64,000 nucleotides of DNA, taken from NCBI RefSeq assembly GCF_032884065.1, contig NC_088883.1, forward strand, positions 22,625,637 through 22,689,636. The letters are read 5' to 3'. This DNA is from Artemia franciscana (Eukaryota; Arthropoda; Branchiopoda; Anostraca; Artemiidae). The notes beneath the pieces were generated by a model. That model was given only the letters and a program-made list of their open reading frames with translations, was not told the DNA's origin and did not search any database. Shown here piece after piece: positions 56,871 through 64,000 of this stretch (positions are counted from its first letter, which is position 1; each line of letters starts with the position of its first letter). A program made the position numbers and the translations under genes.

Positions 56871-58011
56871 CTTTTTTCTAACAGGACTTGAAAGATTTAT
56901 ACAACCCATTCGTGCAACAAGACTGCTATCTACTTTTGGAATTCTACATTAGATGGCGTGGGTATTTTCAAAACAGTGCGACTTTCTACTATCTTTCAGA
57001 GATATTGTACCCTACGAATTAAACATGTAAGCATAAATTAACTTTTGGTAAATTAAGTTATAGTTAATAACAATTAAAAACTTAAAATAAAGTGGTAAAA
57101 ATGACGTCTCCTTAACTTTCTAAGGAATAACGCATGTTTTACATTGAATGAAATCTAGAAAAAAAGAAAGAAAAATTTATTTCATGACAAATGACTTCTT
57201 TTTTGTTCCCGTGAGTAGGGATTGTAAGCAATTGTAAGTCATTTTTTACGGTTTCCGTTTGGCCTTTTTTTATACTGTACAGAGGATAGTAACTGAAGCC
57301 GAAACCTTTGCATTAGTTCATTTGCTTGACACTGCCTTAGTTGGAAAAAAATAATTTATTTTGTTCTTGCACGATAGAAACGCAATATGGCGATCAAGAT
57401 TAATTAATCTCTTACTTTGTATAACATAGCCCAATGGTATACTTATATTTATGTTTGTTTCGCTTTTATTCTCTTTTAGTCCTTTGGTGTTTGTGATTTT
57501 TTATTTTTGTTAACTTTTTATGTGTACGTTATTTAAAGTTTTCTGTCTTTTCAGTTCTAGTCTTTTCTATTTCTTTTACTAGATTTCTTTTATTTTGTAT
57601 TTACTATATTCTACTATATTTACTATATATTTTATATTCACTATACATTTGCTCATGTTTTATTTTATATATATTACATTTATTTTATTTACTATACTTT
57701 CTTTTAAAATTAGAGTATTTGGGCAAAGCATGCCTTGTTGCTTACATAGAGGATGTATTCACAATAAATTTTCATCTTTTAACTTTCACAGGCTTCACTT
57801 TTCAGTTCATTTTTTTCTTGTCCTTGCTTTTTGTCACTATGGTCAGTTTGGTGTTCGTCGTGGTCTTTGGTCTTCGGTAGCGCTGTCTTTGTCGCTATTT
57901 AAAGATCACGGATGTGTGTTGTTTGTTTGTTTTGTTTTTTTTTCGCTTCCCTCAAGGATGATCCGATCAAACCAATGGTCGTAGAAGATCGCGGGGGGGG
58001 GGCTTATTCGA
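56871..58011. other. T-rich intronic DNA
   Basis: Much of 57400-57950 is T-rich on the plus strand. The 129-codon frame at 57595-57984 is almost all F, Y, I and L before residue 45 and is not supported as a gene. Confidence 0.4.
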
Positions 58012-58215
58012 ATAAAAATCAAAAGTTTAAGTGGCCTTTACATGACCAAATAGAATGAAGGGCAAAAGGGGGTGCCCACTTCCCATACCATTTTTCCTCC
58101 AAAGACAAATGAAATTTTGAGATAGCCATTTGGTTCATCATAATTGAAAGGCCCAGTAGGTATGCCTCTGGGGATGATATGACCCCCGAGTGCCCCAAGG
58201 GAAAGGAGCTGTAAC
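58012..58215 (-). repeat. Family B fragment, copy B8
   Basis: On the minus strand, TTACAGCTCCTTTCCCTTGG, GGTCATATCATCC, TTTCAATTATGATGAACC and AAATGGCTATCTCAAAATTT match the family B3/B6 region around 31865-31945 and 14220-14240. Confidence 0.6.
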
Positions 58216-58339
58216 TACGTATGTAAATAAAATAGAACTGTGAAAAAGTTTGCATGCAATATATCATGTATTTTTCTGTAGTATTTTGAAATCATGAATT
58301 TCCTAAACTCTGGCAGAGACAAAACCTTAGTTACTCGCT

Positions 58340-58900
58340 GAAGAGAGCTTTATCAAATACCATGTGACTGCGGCAATTACTATACAGGTAGAATCCATCA
58401 AAATTTGGAAAACGCCTGCAACAGCGCAAAGATGATAAAACCAAGGGTTTAAATTCCAATGTTGCTCATAATTCTCTTGATTCTGCTCAAGAAGCCATAT
58501 TTCTGAGAACCCCAGCCATGATATACTTTTTGATGATACCTTTCTCATTAGCAATTACTTGGGAATGAAACAAGTTGCATGTGAGGCCATTGAAATTAAA
58601 CTTAAGCTAAACACTAATATTTCTTATTATATAGCATTGAAACAATTAATAATATTTCTTATTAATAGCATTAAACATGTTCTTGATTTGTACCTGAATT
58701 CATGTAGTTTTATATGGTTTCATCTTCAATCTTGGTTATGCTTCATTGAAATAATCATTCTGGGACTGTTTTAATTTTTCATTTCAGTTATAAAAAAACA
58801 TTTTACTGTATGTAATTTTATTTATATACGTAGTTTGCTGAGGACGGCACTTGGATATAGAGCCAAAATATTCTTAAGGTTTAAACAAATTTTACTGTCT
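58340..58900 (+). mobile_element. Penelope-like retroelement 3' remnant (GIY-YIG endonuclease)
   Basis: Decayed coding sequence carries the C-terminal GIY-YIG endonuclease of Penelope-like elements: IPCDCGNYYTGRIHQNLEN, NVAHNSLDSA, ENPSHDILFDDTFLISN and then GMKQVACEAIEIKLKLN. The downstream GCTGAGGACGGCACTTGGAT, AGAGCCAAAATATTC resembles the conserved end region that follows the endonuclease in these elements. It is 5' truncated, interrupted and lacks the reverse transcriptase. It lies in the phosphatidylserine synthase intron, antisense to the gene. Confidence 0.75.
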
Positions 58901-59108
58901 TAGGTAAATTCCCTGTTATTTTACTTGTTGTTGTTTTATACTGAACAATTGGGGACAGGAGGAGGGATAAGTAACAGCCAATACATTGATTAAGTGGCCA
59001 TTGTAAAAAAACACAAAAAAAGGAACAACAGTGAGGAGTTTTTTAATTTATGATCAGAAGTAAAAAGTAGTTGATTGAAATAAGCTGTAATATAGTGTAT
59101 ATACTTAC

Positions 59109-59267
59109 TTCTGTGATTTCCCACATTACACTAATAGTCCATAATATTCCATAGTGACGGACTATCAGCGCCTTCATAAGCCATCCAAAAAAATGTGAAA
59201 ATGCAAAAACGTCCATGTGGCCCCAAAGCTTGGATAAATTAATGTCAGAACAATTAACTCCATATTC
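59109..59267 (-). CDS. PTDSS: Phosphatidylserine synthase, upstream exon
   Basis: This 159-nt exon (53 codons) encodes EYGVNCSDINLSKLWGHMDV, FAFSHFFGWLMKALIVRHYG, ILWTISVMWEITE. It matches the EYxVNC and FGHFxGWxxKALLIR segment of phosphatidylserine synthases. It is bounded by the acceptor CTTTTTTAG (ending at 59268) and the donor GAA/GTAAGT (59109/59108), and joins 53410 in phase 0 across a 5.7-kb intron. The exons for the first 100 or so residues should lie at higher coordinates. None was recognised up to 64000, so they are probably beyond the window. Confidence 0.95.
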
Positions 59268-59545
59268 CTAAAAAAGGAGCAACGATTACACAAAGAACCA
59301 AATTTACAGAGTGGAAATAAGCAAGGTAAATTATCTGGTCAATTTTATCTGACTTCTGCACTCGAAAAAAGAGAAAATTTTGCTAAATAGTTTTCCAGAG
59401 AAACTGCCTATAGATTGTTGACTGATTATTGACCTGACTGAGTGACCCTATCTCAAACAGTAGGCTGTACAAAAAATGTGGCTCAATACCACTTTTTAGG
59501 ACTATAATTAGAGCAAGGTCGAGATGACTAGTACAAATTCTGCAT
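59268..59545. other. Intronic DNA
   Basis: This is the sequence between the exon and the LINE remnant; nothing is recognised. Confidence 0.4.
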
Positions 59546-59775
59546 ATGAAGGATGACAGATTACCCAAGATCGTCCTTACTGGGCAACCGTCTAGGGCCA
59601 AACGAAAAGCAGATAGGTCCCGAATGGGATGGGAGGAGGTCGTAAGGAAATATTTAAGGAAAATTGGGACTTCTTGGGAGGACGTAAAGAGAAAGGCTTT
59701 GAATAGATTGGGAAGGAGGAGCGTGCACTGCTGTGTTGGCCTCCGGCGGCTTGGAACTGCAGTAGGTTGTTAGTA
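59546..59775 (+). pseudogene. LINE C-terminal remnant (RLPK family), copy 3, open frame
   Basis: This 75-codon frame reads MKDDRLPKIVLTGQPSRAKR, then SRMGWEEVVRKYLRKIGTSW, EDVKRKALNRLGRRSVHCCV and GLRRLGTAV. The RLP-K-V, GRxR-x-W-x-x-V, L-x-x-x-x-x-x-W and LAx-DR/LNR pattern is the C-terminal tail seen in endonuclease-reverse transcriptase proteins of non-LTR elements. It is strongly 5' truncated and ends with TTGTTAGTAGTAATGG, the start of a TAG-type tail. It is the best preserved of three copies. Confidence 0.8.
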
Positions 59776-62555
59776 GTAATGGTTTGCGTTATTTGTCCAG
59801 GTTAAAATATTAGCCACAAACAATAAAACTTTGCAGTTCCCACGTTTAGTTTTTTCCTTTGTCCTATTTTTCTTTTCTTTTTTTGATTTTTATGTTAGTG
59901 TTCAAATAAATTAAGTTATGTCCCAATTTTAGATGCTATTAACCCTTTTTGGGGGCTAATATCTCTAATGTCGTCCTAGAGCAAAAATTCCCTCATAGAA
60001 CGTTCCCCTAGATAACATACCGCCCACCTTGGAAAATTTCCCCTGTATGCAAAATTGAGCAGCCTTGGAAAAAACATGACAAACCATAAGGAAGAAAAGA
60101 GGGTATTTTGAACATTATACGCATATTCCAAAACACAGGCAGAATATACAGTTTAGAATATCCTATAGTGTTTCTTTTTTTCTCGTTTTCATCATTTTGA
60201 TTCTTTTTTGTGTGTTTTTAGGGGGGTTGAGTTATCACAGGAGGGTAAGATAAAGGTTAAAGAAAATATAAATTAGTATCAACTGTAGAAGGGTTGGCTC
60301 AAGATGGAAGTGCACATAGATAACAGGCAGAGATTCAGAAATACAAATAATTACTTCCCGTGGACTAGATATGGTAAAGATATCTATAATACCAGCCCCC
60401 CCCCCCTACGATCAAAAATATATCCACTGGTTGTACATTAGCAGGTTTTCCTTTCTGAAGTACCAGGTTACTTTTAATAAGTATCTAAATACAAATACAA
60501 AATACTTGGTAGTAAATATATTTAAATAGTATTTCCATATACATGACTAAACATTTATTTTGAATCTAAATACTAAAATTCGTACTTAAATACCCTAATC
60601 CATACACCAGAACTAAAAAATGTAAAAGATATTATAGAAACGATTTTTAGTAGGCTAAGAACATAAGTTTTATTTAGGCAATACTTTACTAATAGAAAAG
60701 TAAGAATTATGAACATACATACCACAACAATTTTTTTCACTCATGAAACAATATATAATATTTAGTTTCACTTTCAACATCAATCTTTTCCCTATTCTAT
60801 CATCTCCAAGTTTGTTTCTCTTGCAGGGCAAACATACACTTCCGACTGAGAAAAAGGGCTCCATAGGAGAAGACAAAACGATTGACGTGTTACATTTATG
60901 ATAATTTTTGTTTTATTTTGAAATCATTACATAAAGAAGGACTGAGCAAACATCTTTACTTTTGAGTTCAAAATCTCTGATTTTAAACAAGTCTTTGTTC
61001 TTCGTCTTTAAATTATAATTTTCTAGTGACAATATTAGGGTTTTTGATTTTATCCATTTTCTCTTGAAACAATCCTTAAAAGCAAGTGTAAAACTAAATT
61101 CGAACAGGCGAAAGGGAGGGGGCAAATTTATATAAAAAAAATTGTGTGAGGAGTTGTGTTAGGGAGCTTTACTAATGGGAAATCCTTGGACGGAATGCGT
61201 CAACAAAATTTCTGATCTTAATTAACAATTGAGGCCTGGGTCATCAGACCCATTTATTCCTCAGTTTTGTAGACTTTGAACAGCTATTTGATTCAGCCAC
61301 TAGAAGAGCTTTATTGGAAGTCCTTCCAGAACCCGTTTTTTGTTTCTTTATTTATTCGTTCGGGCAATCAGTAAAATACTTTTTGCACATACTTTTGAGA
61401 CGTTAATCCAGAGTAAAAGCTTTTTATTCAAGTACTTAGGTTAGGTCTTATCTTAAGTAAGAAGAATCTATAAACAAATATGGTGGGTTGCTGAATAAAG
61501 TGATATGCTTTCAGAATTCAATGTATAAAACAAAACTAGATGGTTTTTGAGTTTAAGGCAGTTCTGTCTTAAACTTTGCCAATATCCCGACTGGTATGGA
61601 TTAAGCATATGTCCATAAATGCTACCAGTAAATAAGGTCCATGATCATGGTTGTAACAGTAGCTGCAACCTAGTCAATATCAAAGACGTATAAAAGTCTT
61701 TCTTGTAGATGCATGTTTTAGAGCTTAAGACGTTGGAGATTTCCTATCAATTGGTGAAAAACGTTTAAATCAGATTATTGAAATATGATTTACTTTTTTT
61801 AATTCTTAAGTGGTTAAACATAGCCTGTTTCTTCCCCTTTTGTCTTCAATAGGACGTTTTTCTTCAAGCAATAACGAAGAAAAGTTAGTAATTAGTAAAA
61901 AGTGTTAGTAAAATTAGTCAAAAAAGTGTTTTTGCGTATGGATTTTTATTCCTTTTTACGAGTCAGACAAACATTTCGGGGGGAGGTGGTTCAGACCTAC
62001 TAGCCCCTCCCATGAATATGGCCTTGATGGCAACGTAATCGTTCTTTACAAGTTGCTACTAAAAAAAAGCCGGTGGCTTTTTCCTGTGTATAACAAATTT
62101 TTTCTATATTGTCTATTATTTTAATTTATTTTTAATTACTTAATTTTTTAATTGTCTATTATTATTATTATATCATCTATTATTTTAAAGTGGCAGAAAA
62201 ATGTGCATAATAATGAAAGAAAGTATTTCCTTTTAGATGATCATTACGTAAGAACAGAGCCTTAAATTGACAGTCTAATGGCATGTTTCTTTTTTTCGAT
62301 CTGTTTTCAGTTCTGTAATATACTATTCCTATATCACCTATCAATTTTTGTTTTTCACATTATCTATGATGAAATCTTCTTAATACGCATGTTATTAGTT
62401 TGAATTTCCTGGCCTTGTAATTGACAGCAGCTAATAAAGAAACAAAACTACCTTGTCCAAATCTAACCTGAATCTTTCAGAATAGATCTGAATAGGCTCA
62501 ATATATCAAAATAGGCTCAATAGACTCATCTAATAATTGACAGCCACTAATAAAG
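59776..62555. other. AT-rich DNA, probably intron or 5' flank of the synthase gene
   Basis: No synthase exon, RNA gene or other gene is recognised on either strand. A repeat F copy lies at about 61920-62045 (GCGTATGGATTTTTATTCC, ACGAGTCAGACAAACATTTC, then a G-rich run). Frames at 60670-60876 and 60913-61125 (minus) are unsupported. Confidence 0.45.
61920..62045 (+). repeat. Repeat F, third copy
   Basis: It shares TTTTTACGAGTCAGACAAAC and the following G-rich run with 50370-50400 and, inverted, 23715-23770. Confidence 0.5.
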
Positions 62556-62559
62556 AAAC

Positions 62560-64000
62560 AAGAGCTAAGAGCTCATATGGCACTTGTGACGAGGCATGAA
62601 GAGCTAAGAGCCAAGAGATCATATGGTATGAGCTCTAAAAAAATTCTATGAACCAATAGATTGATTTAAAAGGAAAGTAAGAGGCTTAATGCCGGTAAGG
62701 ATTTAAAATAAGAGCTCTGAGTCACGATGTCCCTCTAAATATCAAAATTCATTAAGATCCGATCACCCGATCGTATGTAATAAATATCTAATTTTTTCTA
62801 ATTTTTCCTCTCCCTTTAGCCCCCCAGATGGTCGAATCTGGGAAAACGACTCTATCAAGTCAGTTTGTGCAGCTCCCTGACACGCCTACCAATTTTCATC
62901 GTCCTAGCACGTCCAGAAGCACCAAACTCGCCAAATCACTGAACCCCTCTCCCAACTCCCCCAAAGAGAGCGAATCCAGTACGTTTCCATCAATCACGTA
63001 TCAAGGACATTTGTTTATTCTATACACCAAGCTTCATCCCGATTCCTCCACTCAAAGTATTTTCCAAGATATCCTTCTCCAACTCCCCCCAATGTCAAAA
63101 GATCTGGTCGGGATTTGAAATAAGAGCTCTGAGACATGAATTCCTTCTAAATATCAAATTTCAGTAAGATCCGATCACCTATTCGTAAGATAAAATTACC
63201 CCAATTTTCACGTTGTCCAAGAATTCCGGTTTCTCTCCCCAATCCCCCCTAGCCTATGTCACAAGATCTGGTCGGAATTTAAAATTAGAGCTTTAAAGCA
63301 TAAGATTTTTCTAAATATCAAATTTCATTAAGATCTGGTCACCCTTTCGTAACTAACAAATACCTCAATTTTCAAAATTACCGCCCCCCCAACTCCACCA
63401 AAGAGAGCAGATCCGGTCCGGTTATGACAGTCACGTATCTTGACAAGTTTTTGTTCTTCCCATCCAGTTTCATCCTGATCTCACCGCTTTAAGTATTTTC
63501 AAAGATTTCCGGTAACCCCCAACTACCCCCCCCCCCCCCCAATTACGCTGGATCCGGTTGAGACTTAAAATAAGAGATCTGAGTAACGAGGTCCTTCTAA
63601 ATATGAAATTTCATTAAGATCCGATAACTCCTTCGTAAGTTGAAAATACGTCATTTTTCTAATTTTTCAGAATTAATCCCCCCCCCCCAACAGAGCGGAT
63701 CCGTTCCAATTATGTGAATCACGTATCTAAGACTTCTGCTTATTTTTCCCACCAAGTTTCATCCCGATCCCTCCAATCTAAGCGTTTTCCATCATTTTAG
63801 GTTCCCCCATCCCAAACTCCCCCCAATGTCACCAGATCCAGTCGGGACTTACAATAAGAGCTTTAAGACACGATATCCTTCTAAATATCGAATTCCATTG
63901 AGATCCGATCACCCGTTCGTAAGTTAAAAATACCTCATTTTTTCAAATTTTTCATAATTTACCCCGCCACCCAACTACCCCAGAGAGAGCGGATCCGTTC
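62560..64000 (-). repeat. Interspersed repeat family A, copy A4, cut by the window end
   Basis: This is an inverted family A copy. On the plus strand it opens with AAGAGCTAAGAGCTCATATG and GCACTTGTGACGAGGC, then the head-like module with GACACGCCTACCAATTTTCA, then at least four tandem modules with C runs up to the window edge. The frame at 62828-63118, like its counterpart at 2741-3028, reads through a repeat module and is not a gene. Confidence 0.88.

Noticed and set aside
57595-57984. 129-codon open frame
   Set aside because: Its F/Y/I/L-only composition comes from T-rich DNA, and it has no domain or splice context.
62828-63118. Open frame beginning MVESGKTTLSSQ, also at 2741-3028 on the other strand, resembling a P-loop
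   Set aside because: It is a translation of a family A repeat module. The same peptide appears wherever the repeat occurs, with no other GTPase or ATPase motif and no consistent length.

Overview
The window is 64 kb of AT-rich, repeat-dominated animal nuclear DNA, almost certainly from an arthropod. The split host gene for phosphatidylserine synthase, the non-LTR retrotransposons, the tRNA-derived SINEs and the Penelope-like fragment all fit an arthropod. The two dominant repeat families (called A and B here) resemble repeats I associate with the brine shrimp Artemia. That is recollection, not a search, so I hold the genus only as a moderate guess.

Two host protein-coding loci are supported. 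On the minus strand, three exons (59267-59109, 53410-53259, 49826-49276) encode the middle of a phosphatidylserine synthase (PTDSS family). The N-terminal exons lie upstream beyond what I can find, and the extreme C-terminus is in an unidentified downstream exon. On the plus strand, 22083-23327 is a 414-codon open exon, preceded by a good splice acceptor, that encodes a GBP/atlastin-like large GTPase domain.

Layout: 0.5-3.3 kb family A; 3.9-5.2 kb family B; 6.3-6.7 kb possible LINE debris; 7.7-9.8 kb family A; 10.5-14.8 kb two B copies; 16.3-18.3 kb a foldback element and a broken LINE; 20.3-21.3 kb LINE debris and a tandem duplication; 22.1-23.3 kb the GTPase exon; 23.9-30.2 kb an inverted family A copy split by a nearly intact 4.4 kb LINE; 30.4 kb a MITE; 31.5-37.5 kb B copies and two satellite arrays (67-bp and 232/282-bp units); 38-44 kb LINE fragments, three SINE families and a local duplication; 45-49.2 kb four foldback or MITE elements; 49.3-59.3 kb the phosphatidylserine synthase gene with introns full of transposon debris; 62.5-64 kb an inverted family A copy running off the window.

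There is no operon-like organisation. The loci act independently and most of the sequence is the product of transposition, tandem amplification and hairpin formation. The observations most worth following are: hairpin arms of family B that share copy-specific variants; two foldback elements with aligned ends and 12-bp target duplications; SINEs with clean target-site duplications, one with a paralogous empty site; a HindIII-type palindromic satellite; and a LINE with an ATGA stop-start overlap.
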